From positions 1 through 57,800 of the forward strand of contig JAFIEW010000010.1 of NCBI GenBank assembly GCA_020832375.1: DNA of 57,800 nt, written 5' to 3'. This DNA is from Cyclobacteriaceae bacterium (GTDB lineage Bacteria; Bacteroidota; Bacteroidia; Cytophagales; Cyclobacteriaceae). A program made the translations under genes and the position numbers. The notes under the pieces are model-generated. The model made no database searches, was not told where the DNA came from, and saw only the letters and a list, made by a program, of their open reading frames with translations. This document shows positions 18,059-29,900 of this stretch, one piece after another (positions within the stretch are counted from its first letter, which is position 1; every line of letters starts with the position of its first letter).

Positions 18059-19156
18059 ATGGAAAACACTCAAAGCACCTCACAAGCAACCTTAGATGCA
18101 CTCATCATTGGTCAAGGGATTGCAGGCTCTATTTTAGCACATGAATTGCTAGAAGCAGGCCTTCAAGTTCGTATTATTGACAAGCCTCAACCGCGGAGCT
18201 CTTCTCGCATCGCAGGCGGCTTGTATAATCCTATCACGGGTAGAACAATGGTAAAAACATGGCGTGCAGATGAGCTTTTCCCACACCTGGAAGACTATTA
18301 CCGTAATCTTGAGCAAAAACTCAAAGCGCGCTTTTTAAGGGATTGCAAAATTTTCCGCCCTTTTTTCACCCAAGAAGAGCAAAACGAATGGCTTGCCCAG
18401 TGGGATGATGATCGCTACCGGCACGCAATCGAGCGCATAGACACCGGACAGATGGACCTCAACAAGCACCTGAAAGCTACCCTTGGTGGCTTATATCTGA
18501 AAAATGCAGGAACAGTAGAAACCCTCACCTTGGTAGAAGCTTTCACTCGACACTTTATCAACTTAGGCATCTATAAAGAAGCTAGTTTCGATGAGCATGC
18601 AATGGAACTAACCTCCGAAGGCTTGATTTATGAGGGCGTTCATTATCGCCGATTGATTTTCGCCAATGGCTACCAAGCTGGTAACAGCCAATATTTTGGA
18701 TGGCTTCCCTTCAGGCCTGTTAGCGGTGATATTTTAGAGTTGGAATGTGAACAAGAGCCATATTGTATTTATAATCGAGGTATTTTTCTCACGCCTAAAG
18801 GCGATCGAGGCACTTCTCGCTGCGGCTCAACTTACAGACACAAACCACTAGATGAGCAGGTAAATGATGAAGGAGTCATGCAAATAGAATCAAAATTACA
18901 AAAGCTCGTCAACTTCAATTATAAAATCGTCAACGCTGTGGCCGGGATCAGGCCTGCCACTTATGACAGAAAACCGTTTTTGGGTCGCCATCCCAAGCAT
19001 AATCAATTGTATATTTTTAATGGCTTAGGGGCTAAAGGGGTAAGCTTAGCGCCTTTTTTTGCAACCCAATTAAAAAATCACCTTTTAAATAAAAACTATT
19101 TGATAGATAGCGAAGTAAATATAACTAGATGTGAGAAAAAATTTTTCAACCATTAG
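18059..19156 (+). CDS. FAD-dependent amino-acid-oxidase-type oxidoreductase
   Basis: A 365-residue flavoprotein of the DAO superfamily (glycine/D-amino-acid oxidase fold). The FAD dinucleotide site is at the N-terminus: ALIIGQGIAGSILAHELL (about 14-31) and the acidic end of strand 2, RIIDKPQ. A second FAD element is AGIRPATYDRKPFLGRHP near 300, followed by IFNGLGAKGVSLAPFFA. No membrane segment or signal. The substrate cannot be told from sequence; related proteins include the MnmC oxidase domain, but there is no methyltransferase half. Starts at ATG 18059. The next gene follows after 53 bases. Confidence 0.82.
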   Translation: MENTQSTSQATLDALIIGQGIAGSILAHELLEAGLQVRIIDKPQPRSSSRIAGGLYNPITGRTMVKTWRADELFPHLEDYYRNLEQKLKARFLRDCKIFRPFFTQEEQNEWLAQWDDDRYRHAIERIDTGQMDLNKHLKATLGGLYLKNAGTVETLTLVEAFTRHFINLGIYKEASFDEHAMELTSEGLIYEGVHYRRLIFANGYQAGNSQYFGWLPFRPVSGDILELECEQEPYCIYNRGIFLTPKGDRGTSRCGSTYRHKPLDEQVNDEGVMQIESKLQKLVNFNYKIVNAVAGIRPATYDRKPFLGRHPKHNQLYIFNGLGAKGVSLAPFFATQLKNHLLNKNYLIDSEVNITRCEKKFFNH

Positions 19157-19209
19157 ATTATTTACTACATTCACTCTTAGCGATTTACCAAAGTTTACCA
19201 AGACACCTC

Positions 19210-22200
19210 ATGCAGAGAATTTTATTTATTTTTTTGATTTTGTGCTGCACATTTGAGCCACTTTATAGTCAACAAGCAGATGATACTTTCGGCAAGTCGA
19301 GGTTGCGCTATAAGACATTCAATTGGCTTCACTACAGCACTGAAAATTTTGAAGTTTATTTTTATCAAAATGGTAAAGATAATGCCAAAATGGTAGCCAA
19401 ATTTTTAGAGGTAGAATATGAAAGAATCAGTGACTTGATTGGTTACTCGCCATATGGCAAAAGCAGAATTTTCCTTTATAACTCGAAAGCAGATCTTCAG
19501 CAGTCCAATGTGGGCCTAGAACGGGAAGAATTTAATAATGGCGGACAGACCGTATTTGTACGCTTACAAACTGAAGTTGCTAACCCCGGCACTAAAGATG
19601 AATTCAGGCGCGATATCCGAAGGGCACTAGCGGAAATGCTGGTTAAAGACATGATGTACGGCGGTAGCTTGACAGACGTTTTCCAGTCCTCTTATCTTCT
19701 CAATTTACCTGAGTGGTTCATTTCAGGAGTATCAGCTTATGTTGCTGAAGGTTGGAGCATAGAGATGGATGACGAAATTCGAGATCTCATGTCGCAAGAA
19801 AGCATCGAAAGACTCAATAAATATAGCGGGAAAGAGGCTGAATTGATCGGTCATTCGATTTGGAATTACATTTCAAAAAACTACGGCAGAAGAAATATTT
19901 CTAATATTCTCAACCTCACCCGTATCATCAGAAATGAAGAAAATAGCATTGCTAACACTTTAGGAATAAGTTTCCGCAGGTTCATGTATGGCTGGAGAGC
20001 TTTTTATTTGCAAGATTTAGACCAAGTAAAAAGTAGTTTTGATGAAATCGACCATGATCTGAGAATCAGTAAAAATAAAAATAGGAAAGATCATATACAC
20101 CGCCAAGTAAGGTTCAGTCCAAGCGGTGAATTTGTTGCTTATACAAGCTACTACAATGGTCAATACTCAGTATGGGTAAAAAACATAGCCACAGGGAAAA
20201 AGAAAAAAGTGTTTTCTGGTGGTGCTGCATTAATACAGCAAAAGCCAAATGAGGATATCCCCATTATTGCTTGGCAAGAAAACACAAGGTTAGGAATAGT
20301 ACACATCAAGAACGGAGAGAATAGGCTCACCATCGTCAATACAAGAGGTAAGAAATTTGATGAGTTTAGTCTTGATCGATTTGAGCAGATACAAAGCATT
20401 TCCTTTGCTGATGGTGGTGCACTAGCGGTTATTTCAGCATCGGATAATAGAAATACCGACATTTATCTTTTTAGTTTAAGAAGAAATGCAGTAAAAAGAC
20501 TCACCAACGACCCCTTCGATAATATTGATGCTACTTTTATACCAAACACGGGCACCATACTCTTTAGCTCCAATCGTAGTACAGACTCTTTAGCTGTTAA
20601 AGATAGGCCAGACCTATTTGAGTACAGTGAAGATTATAATATTTTTACTTTTAATATTGACACCACAAAAACTGTGGTCAATCGCATCATTAATATGCAG
20701 AGCAATAATGTCCGGCCTGTACCTATAGACAATCAATCCTTTTATTACCTCAGCGATCAAAAAGGTATTGTCAACTTGGTAAATTATGACTTTAATACAA
20801 AGACGACTAAAGAAGTCAGCCAATTCCGTTCGTCCATTCGTGATTTCGATATTCATGAAGATATGCTTGCCTTTATCAGCTATAACAAAGGTGGGGAGTA
20901 TGTTTATTTATATCCTGAGTTCGACTTCAGCAAAGGAGTTTTTCCTCCTCAAACAAGACGTCAGCAAGAGCGTCAACTTGCCTTCCTTAAGAATCGGATA
21001 GAAAGAAGGAATACAGAAAATATTAACAAGGCTTCAGAATTGAGTGTCGAACCCGATAAGGTGGTGAAATTGAGTGAAAGAGACAGAAGGGAGTTTCAAG
21101 AGCAGCAACGCAAAGCAAGTTCAAAAGATGAACAAGATGAGTCCTCAGAGAATGGTAGTGATACTCCCCCATCCCTCATAGATGATTTCCTAGGCCTAGA
21201 AGATCTGGAAGAAGAAAATGATGATATCGCCATTGAGGATAGTCCACAAGATACTACTCCTAAAGTACCAGAAGAAGAAGTAGATAGACCCAGCATTGAA
21301 GAAGAAGAAGAAACAGAAGGCGGGTTTCCTGAACCTTTGTCGATAGAGGAAATAGAATCTATTGAACGACAGGACGAACTAAGCCTGATAGATTCTCGCT
21401 TTTCTAGGGTAGATAGTATTCCTAATACTTCAGCTTCTAGCACTACGAAAGAAGAAAAGGGAGAGGATTGGATAAACCCAGAGGAGTACACCTTTGATTA
21501 TACCTCAAGGCCCTCTCAGAGCAACAGAGACCTTCAGCAAGCTATCGATAACCGAGTAGGAGGAGATGAGGATATGACCGGCTATATAGATACAGAGAGC
21601 TTTCTATTTGACCGAGAAAATCTACAAAGCACACAAGCCCAGCGTAGTTCGGAAACACTCCTTCGCTATAGGCAGATCGAAAAGCAAAGAAGTATTTATG
21701 GGCCTACAGCCTATGAAAGGAGCTTTATGGCCGATAACCTTACCACAGGGATTTACATACATCCTATCATGGGGCTTGGTTTGAATCTACAAGTCGACAT
21801 GAATGATATGCTTGAACAACACCGATTTAGTGGTGGTATTCTTGGTTTTTTTGACTTGAGAAGTGGCATTATAAATGCTAATTATCGGTATCAAAAGGAG
21901 CGAGTGGAATGGCTGGCTTCTTACAATAGAAAGGCATTTCACTTAACGGTACAAGAGCAGAACTTCAACATACCGGAACGCTATACTTTTGATGAATTTG
22001 AAATAGGAGTCTCAGTACCTATTACCAATGCTTCTCGCATTGAATTAAAACCATTTTTTGCCGCCCTTACTTATCAGGATCAAGATCTTTCTACTATACC
22101 TTCAGGCATAGAATCTGTGAGTTTATCACAAAACTATATTGGGGGTAGAGCGGAGTATATCTTTGACAACAGTAAAATGCTTGGACTCAACATTATGAGC

Positions 22201-22890
22201 GGCAGCAGAGGAAGAATAGGGTTTGAACATTATAATGGTATCAATGAGGAGGCATTTACCTTCAGCAGGTTTACTGTAGACTTAAGACACTATCAGCCGG
22301 TACACAAAGAAATCATTTTTGCAACCCGAGCCTTTTATGGTGTCTCATTTGGTCAGAATCCTCAAGACTTTGCTCTTGGTGGTATGGATAATTGGTACTT
22401 TAATCATACTGACAATCGGCAAACTAACGATCCGCTAATGCCTCAAAGAGGAGTAGCTAATCCCGAAATAATGTTTACTCGATTTGTTACCAATTTGAGA
22501 GGCTATAATTACAATCGACTCAACGGTCACAATAGCTTACTTTTTAATGCGGAATTAAGAGTACCTATAGTAAAGTATCTGTACAGTGGTCCTTTGGCTA
22601 GTAACTTCGTTCGTAATTTAAAATTAGTCACCTTTTTTGATATGGGTTCAGCATGGACAGGAGGAAGTCCATTCGACGAAGAAAACGATATCAATACGGA
22701 GTTTTTTGAACCAGGGGGCAACTTTACCTACGAATTGCGTAATTTTAGTAGCCCATGGCTCATGAGTTATGGTTTAGGCATGAGAACAGTAGCCTTAGGA
22801 TATTACGGCAAACTAGATGTAGCTTGGCCGCTTGAAGACTTTAGCTTTTCAGGTCCAACTTTTCAACTCACCTTGGGATTTGACTTCTAA
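19210..22890 (+). CDS. Degenerate peptidase-MA / TolB-propeller / outer-membrane barrel protein
   Basis: A 1226-residue exported protein. Signal peptide (MQRILFIFLILCCTFEPLYS). Residues about 30-280 resemble the peptidase-MA-like domain, but the zinc motif is gone: the HExxH position reads RALAEM, and the distal EGxxEY reads SGVSAYV in LPEWFISGVSAYVAEGW. Residues about 295-590 form a TolB/WD-like propeller (RFSPSGEFVAYTSY, ISASDNRNTDIYLFSL, ILFSSNRSTDSL). Residues about 610-790 are a highly acidic, Ser/Glu-rich, probably disordered linker. The rest is a BamA-like beta barrel (YIFDNSKMLGLNI, RAFYGVSFG, FQLTLGFDF at the end). Such fusions are common in Bacteroidota with unknown role; the barrel suggests outer-membrane residence. 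Confidence 0.7.
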   Translation: MQRILFIFLILCCTFEPLYSQQADDTFGKSRLRYKTFNWLHYSTENFEVYFYQNGKDNAKMVAKFLEVEYERISDLIGYSPYGKSRIFLYNSKADLQQSNVGLEREEFNNGGQTVFVRLQTEVANPGTKDEFRRDIRRALAEMLVKDMMYGGSLTDVFQSSYLLNLPEWFISGVSAYVAEGWSIEMDDEIRDLMSQESIERLNKYSGKEAELIGHSIWNYISKNYGRRNISNILNLTRIIRNEENSIANTLGISFRRFMYGWRAFYLQDLDQVKSSFDEIDHDLRISKNKNRKDHIHRQVRFSPSGEFVAYTSYYNGQYSVWVKNIATGKKKKVFSGGAALIQQKPNEDIPIIAWQENTRLGIVHIKNGENRLTIVNTRGKKFDEFSLDRFEQIQSISFADGGALAVISASDNRNTDIYLFSLRRNAVKRLTNDPFDNIDATFIPNTGTILFSSNRSTDSLAVKDRPDLFEYSEDYNIFTFNIDTTKTVVNRIINMQSNNVRPVPIDNQSFYYLSDQKGIVNLVNYDFNTKTTKEVSQFRSSIRDFDIHEDMLAFISYNKGGEYVYLYPEFDFSKGVFPPQTRRQQERQLAFLKNRIERRNTENINKASELSVEPDKVVKLSERDRREFQEQQRKASSKDEQDESSENGSDTPPSLIDDFLGLEDLEEENDDIAIEDSPQDTTPKVPEEEVDRPSIEEEEETEGGFPEPLSIEEIESIERQDELSLIDSRFSRVDSIPNTSASSTTKEEKGEDWINPEEYTFDYTSRPSQSNRDLQQAIDNRVGGDEDMTGYIDTESFLFDRENLQSTQAQRSSETLLRYRQIEKQRSIYGPTAYERSFMADNLTTGIYIHPIMGLGLNLQVDMNDMLEQHRFSGGILGFFDLRSGIINANYRYQKERVEWLASYNRKAFHLTVQEQNFNIPERYTFDEFEIGVSVPITNASRIELKPFFAALTYQDQDLSTIPSGIESVSLSQNYIGGRAEYIFDNSKMLGLNIMSGSRGRIGFEHYNGINEEAFTFSRFTVDLRHYQPVHKEIIFATRAFYGVSFGQNPQDFALGGMDNWYFNHTDNRQTNDPLMPQRGVANPEIMFTRFVTNLRGYNYNRLNGHNSLLFNAELRVPIVKYLYSGPLASNFVRNLKLVTFFDMGSAWTGGSPFDEENDINTEFFEPGGNFTYELRNFSSPWLMSYGLGMRTVALGYYGKLDVAWPLEDFSFSGPTFQLTLGFDF

Positions 22891-23064
22891 AATTCCATAT
22901 TATGAAGGACACCTAGCTTAAAAGAAATTTTGAATGGCCTAAGCCGTTATTTACAAGATCGATACATTAATCTATAAATTGGCAAACAATAAAAAAGTGT
23001 GTCGAAGGCCTATAACATGCTTCTTCATTTATATTCAAAGTTTTTTTGCAAGCTAACAAAACTC

Positions 23065-23760
23065 CTATTTTACAGTGACGCTCGATAACATCGCTTGTAA
23101 AATTTTAAGGCCATCTGTATTTCCTAGAACTTGCTCAGCAGCTCTCTCTGGATGAGGCATCATTCCAATCACATTACCGGCTTTATTGCAAATGCCTGCT
23201 ATATTATCAATTGACCCATTTAAGTTAGTATCTGCATTTACATCCCCATTTTCATCGGAGTATCTGAAAAGGATTTGATCATTGGCTTGAAGATCCTCTA
23301 AGCCTTTCGCATCAATAAAATATCTACCTTCAGCATGAGCGACAGGAATTCGCAGTACCTCATCTGCATCTAGCGCAGAGGAGATAGAATAAGTAGTACT
23401 TGCTGGCTTCAGGAAGGTGTTTTTACAAATAAATCTTTGATTATCATTATGAAGAAGAGCCCCCGGAAGAAGTCTCGACTCTGTCAATACCTGAAAGCCG
23501 TTACAAATCCCTAAAACTAAGCCACCCTTTTTTGCATGCTCTCTAACCTGGTCCATAATCGGTGATAAACCTGATATAGCACCGCTTCGAAGATAATCAC
23601 CATAAGAAAATCCACCAGGTAACACGACAAGGTCTACACCCTTAAGGTCTGCAGATTTATGCCAAAGACGCTCAACATCAAACCCCATTACATTGGACAT
23701 GACGTGCACCATGTCTTCATCACAATTAGAACCCGGAAATATGACTACTCCAACTTTCAT
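23065..23760 (-). CDS. purQ: PurQ, glutaminase subunit of FGAM synthase
   Basis: A 231-residue class I glutamine amidotransferase that supplies ammonia to PurL in the fourth step of purine synthesis. The nucleophile Cys 86 sits in GICNGFQVL, and the His/Glu pair in PHPERA (H203, E205). The N-terminus has FPGSNCDEDM, the typical PurQ start, and the oxyanion segment PGGFSYGDYLRSG. Full length. A TAGTTTTG box (23852-23845, minus strand) about 85 bases upstream fits the -7 consensus, but I see no good upstream partner. It functions with PurS, encoded 7 kb away. Confidence 0.95.
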   Translation of the reverse strand: MKVGVVIFPGSNCDEDMVHVMSNVMGFDVERLWHKSADLKGVDLVVLPGGFSYGDYLRSGAISGLSPIMDQVREHAKKGGLVLGICNGFQVLTESRLLPGALLHNDNQRFICKNTFLKPASTTYSISSALDADEVLRIPVAHAEGRYFIDAKGLEDLQANDQILFRYSDENGDVNADTNLNGSIDNIAGICNKAGNVIGMMPHPERAAEQVLGNTDGLKILQAMLSSVTVK

Positions 23761-23955
23761 TTATTTGCTATTAATATTTTCATGTTAAGACCGGTGCTGA
23801 AGAGCTCTGAACGGAGAAAGAACAATAAACCCGCAGCATTTCCGCAAAACTAAGACGAAAAGCACCATCTAAAAAGTAAATTTGTGAAATTTTCAGTCTT
23901 GCGTAAAAATGTTTTAATGAAAATCAAATCAAGAGATTCTGATAGTCAAACAATC

Positions 23956-26900
23956 CTATTTAATGACTGATAATTTCATCACTTTTGATTCACCATTTTC
24001 GCTTAATAAATTCACAAAGTACATTCCTTGCTTCAAGTGGCTGATATCGATATGCCATTTATCAATTCCAGCAGGAAGCCTCTCCTTCATGAGCGTTCTT
24101 CCATTACTATCAATAATCAAATATTCACTACCTGCAAAGGTGAGTCCTCCTAATGCTATAGTTGCTTGTTTTGATGTAGGATTTGGATAAAGTTTAACTT
24201 GATCAAATTGAGTATCACCTACCGAGGTGATTAGTTGAGGTGTCAAATCAAGACCGAATACTTCAGACTGTAATATTTCTTTAGTATTATTATTTTGAAC
24301 CCACATTACAACCTTTGCATTTTCTGATCTGCTCAAAAGAGATTCTCGCCAAATCACCTGATGTGATGCTGTGCTACCACTGAACCATTCAGTAGACAAA
24401 GCAGTACCCGCAGCATCCGGAAGCAGTTGTCTTAGCACGTGACTAACCACGGCAGAGGAGGCGTCGCTTTCTTGCTCACTGACATTGTCCTCAACAATAG
24501 CAAGATAAAGCCGATAGTCAGCCTGTGGAAGGTTTGTTTCTGCGGTAATGCCACAAGTAAATATAACCGACTGATCTTCTTGAAGTTCAATTTGCAAGGA
24601 AAGATCTACAGATGCTTCTATCAACTTACGAAGCTCAAATTGAGCTCGAGTTTCATTACCAAAAGCTAGACCATCAAAACTACCATCGAGGCTTACTCTT
24701 GGCGCAGCTTCTACTCCATAAACCAAGGCTCTGGCACCTGGGTCCGCACGATTCACCAAATGAATCTCATCGGGTTCTGGCTCTGCAATATGATAGCGTA
24801 CTAATAGCAATTCTTCTGCTGACTCTTCAATAAAATCATCTACGGTCTGCATATCAGAAAGAAAATTATTAGAAGAAGTATTAGTAAAATGTTCTAGCAG
24901 CACCTTTCTAGTTCGCTCACCAATAAATATATCATCGAAAGCAAACCCCTGTGCCTCAGGACTAGGTGTATCCGCATTACTACCAAAAACAATCCTTATT
25001 TTCACCTGCTCATCCCCTGCAAATTGATCTAAGGCTATACGAGCGGTTTGGAAGCCGTCTTCATCCCTAAGGCCTGTCCATCCGAGTTGGCCTATTGCCT
25101 GTTGACCAGGATTTCCGGCTATATTGGCTTGGTTGTACCAGTTGATTCCAGATTGTAGGTTACCTAATAGCTGGTAATCGGTCATCTCACCGCTTTTCAC
25201 CATTACAGCCGCTCCATCCAGACCTTGATCTGTAGAAACAAAGACTTTTAGAGACATTACCGGACGTTCGAGCTCCGAGAAGTCAAAACATGGGCTTTCG
25301 ACATAGGATCGTTCATTAGAGCTGTAAGCTGTATTACCACTTGCAGCTGTGCGCCAAACTTGTCCTTGTTCGCCGTGTAAGTCAAAAGGCGCTAGTGTCC
25401 AACTCGAATTACGAGTATTTTCATTGTCTAAGCTTGAAATCCAGCCTCCTGATCCATTTTCGAAATCCTCAAAATATGGAAACTGTCTTTTTTGAGGATA
25501 AACACCCACTTGCCGGGTAAGGGTAATACCGCAACCTAACTCAGCAATAGCGCCATCTTCAGCGACACCTTCCCCGCTAATAGCGGTAACAGTAATTGTT
25601 TTAATACCAGCAGTTTGATAACGATGGATAGGTCTTTTAAAAGTACCACTTGTAGATTCCATCCCTACTACAGGATTATCTTGGTTGGCTTGAGTTAATC
25701 CTGGTCCTTGAATGATCGTGCCATCCCCAAAATCCCAGATCCAAAGATCCGGTTCACTACCTATCGTTTGTTGGAAGTCGGTAATGAAAGAAACCCCTTG
25801 TTCAAGACAAGTACTTTCTTCAAAAAGCGTAAGCCTAGGAGCATCAGCAATCGTGATGTTTTTACTGGTAGAGACCGAGCAACTTGACCCATCTTCGTTG
25901 GTAGAAGTAGCTGTAAGAGTAACCGTTAAATTATTGGCTGGGTTAACATAACGATGCGTTGGATTTTCCTCACCTGGAAGTACGGTACGGTCACCAAAAT
26001 CCCATGTATAGAAAAGATCCCCATCACCTTCGAATGATGTCATATTGACAAACCTAGTCTCATCTCCGAAGCATATATTTTCAACTTCAAAATCTGGCAC
26101 AGGAATCGGATTTACAATAATTTGTACCAATTCCCCCACGCTTTCACAGCCAGCTACTGTTTGTGTCGCGAAGAAAGTATATACACCAACGATATCACTA
26201 TCAATTTGAGAAATTAAGTTACCCGATAGTGTAGCAGGTAACTGTTGAGTCAACTCGCTATCAGCGTACCACCTAATGTTCACCCCTTCTGCGCTGATAT
26301 TTGGAATATTTGCTCCTTGACAAAAGATGGGTGGTTCATTTACAGAAGGTGCTTTTGGAATCGGCTCTAATCGAACGTTAAGTATGGCACTTTGCGGTGA
26401 ACAAACATTGTCAATTGGCTGGTCAGATACAAATTCAAAGCGAAGGTCAGCGCCATTACTCATTTCTTCTTCTGTTGGGATGTAGATAGTAGACACAGCC
26501 TGAGTGTTCTCGATTTGTCCCCCTCCCTCGATAATGCTCCAATTACCCGATTGTCCTTCAAGAGATGCTTCTAAAGTAGCAATAAGCGGAATTTCACTAC
26601 CTGCACAAATATCAAAGTCATCGATTAAATTCAATATTGGTGCTTGATCTATGACTAATGTTAAATCATCAATCTGGGAAGAACATGGCCCTACGGGTTC
26701 AGCTGAGGTTAAAGTCAAAATAATTTCGGCTCCATTCAAAATCTCATCGGCACTAGGCGCGTATCGAGCATTAAGCGCGTCGGCTGAAGGGTTGAAAGTC
26801 CCATTTCCATTGGATGTCCACAGACCAGATGTAACAGCCCCAGTAACCGAACCAAATAGCTGCACCTCATTGGCTTCGGAAGCACAAACGCGGATGTCAT

Positions 26901-29900
26901 CGCCAGCTACTACCCTAGCTATCTGATTCATGCGAACCACAGCATCTGCAAATACAGCACCGCAAGTCTGATCTGAATCAGCAGATGGATCAGAAGAAAG
27001 TAAGCGGAAAATGATATTGATACCAGAAGTGATTTCTTCTGCTGTTGGTATGTATCTGCCGATCACCTCATTCCCCACCACCTCATTGGTCAAAGCGCCT
27101 TGAGGCTCTAGGTCAGATGGATTATTAGGAGAAATTTCCCAAGCCGCATTCGTAGCGGTACCACCAAAACTCCCTCGAAATTCAATCTGATCATCTGCAC
27201 AGAATATATATTCATCTTGCTCCAAGGTTATGGTTGGCTCTTGATCAATGATCAAGGTAAAACTTTTAGATACTTCGCCACACTGGCCAGATATATCCAC
27301 AGCGGTAGCGGTAATTTCTATAATCCCCCCATCACTCAATAAAGTAGCACTAGGCTCATAGCTTGGGCTTATCTGATCATTGTCGGAAGTAGCAAATCGA
27401 AACTGTCCTCCTCCACCATTATCTGTCCACACAAAAGACTCAGCGACACCCTCTCTACTTACCAAAAATGAGATCTCTTCAGGTGAACATAATCTCATAA
27501 ATGGATTGTCATCACCATCGATCAATAAACCTTCTTGCACAAATTCAAAATCAGCAATTGGATCCACTTGAATCGTGACCAAGTCACTTTCAGCTCCGCA
27601 GACATTATCATTGGGGTCGTCGGTAGTCACTTTAAATTGATAGGTAATTCCTGTCAATTGTTCTTCTCGCGTTAGTTCGAAGGTGGCCGTTACCTCACCA
27701 TTATTTACTTCTGAACTAGAGAGACGATCCAATATTGCTTGTTCTTCCTCACTACTCAACTCATCATCCAGTACAACTTCCCAACTAGCTGCGCTAGCCG
27801 CACCATTTAGGTTTGCTCTGAGTAAAATAGGGTTTTGATCTGCACAAATCAGCTCGTCGACACTTGCTGATATCAGTGCTCTTTGATCAATTTGTAGATT
27901 TTGAATCTTTACATCAGAGTCACAAAGACCATTGATATCAAAGACCGAAATTTCAAATTGAATATCACTACTGCCCTCTGCTAACTCAGAAGCTGAGGGT
28001 AAATAAATAGGATCTATTACTGGTGCGATAGTACCTTTCTCCTCATCGCCATTTTCATCAAGCCATAAGAACTCTCCATCACCAGTGATGATCTCCCAAT
28101 TAAAACGAGCATCATTTAAGTTGCCGTTTGCAAGACTAGTCGACAATTGCACCTCCTCTTGCGAACAAACCTCTATAATTTCGGCATCAATTAAGATCAA
28201 TTGTGGCCTTAACTCTGAAAAAGCTTGGGCAGAGGCCTCAGCACTTAAGTTGTTTTGATTGAGATTATTGACAGCCTGAAAGTCAGCGGTGATTCGGTAT
28301 TCCTCACCGGATATACTTTCACCTTCCGTTGGAATGTATTCAAGCTCAAGCGTAGTCGGCTGTGCAAATGATTCACCAATACCCTCTGCATTGTATGCAA
28401 TCTGAAGATCATTGATTAAAAGCTCGCTAGTATTATTATTCCCTCCAATAAGGCGAAGACTTCCTTCTGCAGGATCACCTGAGGTACTTTGCAGCACTTT
28501 TAAGGCTAAGGTATTGCTCCAACGCTCCTCATTAGGCCCGCTAATTTCAATAGTGATACCTACAGGATCATCATCACAAACCGCTTCAGTCAGGCCACTA
28601 AAGTTAAGTGCAGGTGGTCGTTGCACACTCCACACAAAAGGATGTCGATCACTGGAAAAACCATTGATAATTCTTTCAACAAAAAATAGCGTATTCCCTT
28701 CTGCTCCTGTCAAGGCATTGGAAGCCTCAAAATCGCTGACAGGTGCTCCTGTAACTCGAATGCCTTCTGCATTAAAAAAATGGTAAAATACTAGATCAGT
28801 ATTTTCAGCTTGAGAGGGCCTAAAAATTGCAGGTGCTTGATTTTGAATGGTGAAAAAACCATTGAAGCTACCTAAGGAAAGGCCGTCGATTGTTATCTCT
28901 TGGTCGGGTGTAGGCGGCTTTCTAAACATAGTTATCTCGGAGGTAGCGCTACTACTACAAAAATTATCCACACTAAACTCCAAGTAGATAGGTGTTCCGT
29001 TTTCAAGATCGATTTGATTAGCTGCTGAAAATAAATTTCGCAATACATTAGCATTAGCCTGAGGACTTGTAAGTGGTAAATTTAACACCTGACCGCTAAA
29101 GTCACTCTGCCTTGATGCTCTTACAGACAGTGTAGATCCCTTAAGATCGTTTGCAACTGAAAACTCATTTCCTATAGTACTCAGAAATGGTAGATCACAA
29201 TCAAAACATAAGGCTTGAGGATGAATAGGCTCAACATCTATGAATTTATCAAAAAAGAAGTCTTGGGTTGCCTCACTTTCATTTGCGCCTATTACCCTAA
29301 TTCCAAACTGACCTAACCCTCGCTGATCAACCTCCAAGGGAAAATCACTCTTTGAAAATGAAACGCGGATATTACCTGACTCCCCCTCAGTAAAATTTTC
29401 TAATACAACAAAAGTGCCCGGCAGCGGGGAAGCACTACTATAATTCACAGATAAGAGATTGACAAGATTTCTACTAACAGTAATGGAAAATAGTACCCTT
29501 TCGGTATTATTTGAAAAATACGAAACTGTAATTTGATTACTAGCAAAAGGAATAGCAGGCGGCACGAGTTGTACATTGTTGATCTCAAATTCGATCTCGT
29601 AATCCTCATCTAAACACACTCCTTCTTGCAAACCCTCAAAAATCAACTCCCCATTAAATGCTCTTACCTCAATGGTGACTGCCTCCGATACGCAGCCCTC
29701 ATCGGTAACGAATGTTGCAATGATCGGTATGGTTTTAATTTCGTCTTCATCTGTAAACGCTACCTCTTCAGGGAAAAAACGATTGCCAATCACACCTTCC
29801 CCTGAAAACTGAAAACTTCCCGCTACGCTTACACCATCAGCCAGTGATGCATCAATTACAACCCCAGTGGGGAAGTCTGAACTAGGATTTCCTGAGCCGT

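Noticed and set aside
21096-21491. A 131-codon Ser-rich minus-strand frame
   Set aside because: It is the antisense image of the acidic Glu/Ser linker of the gene on the plus strand.
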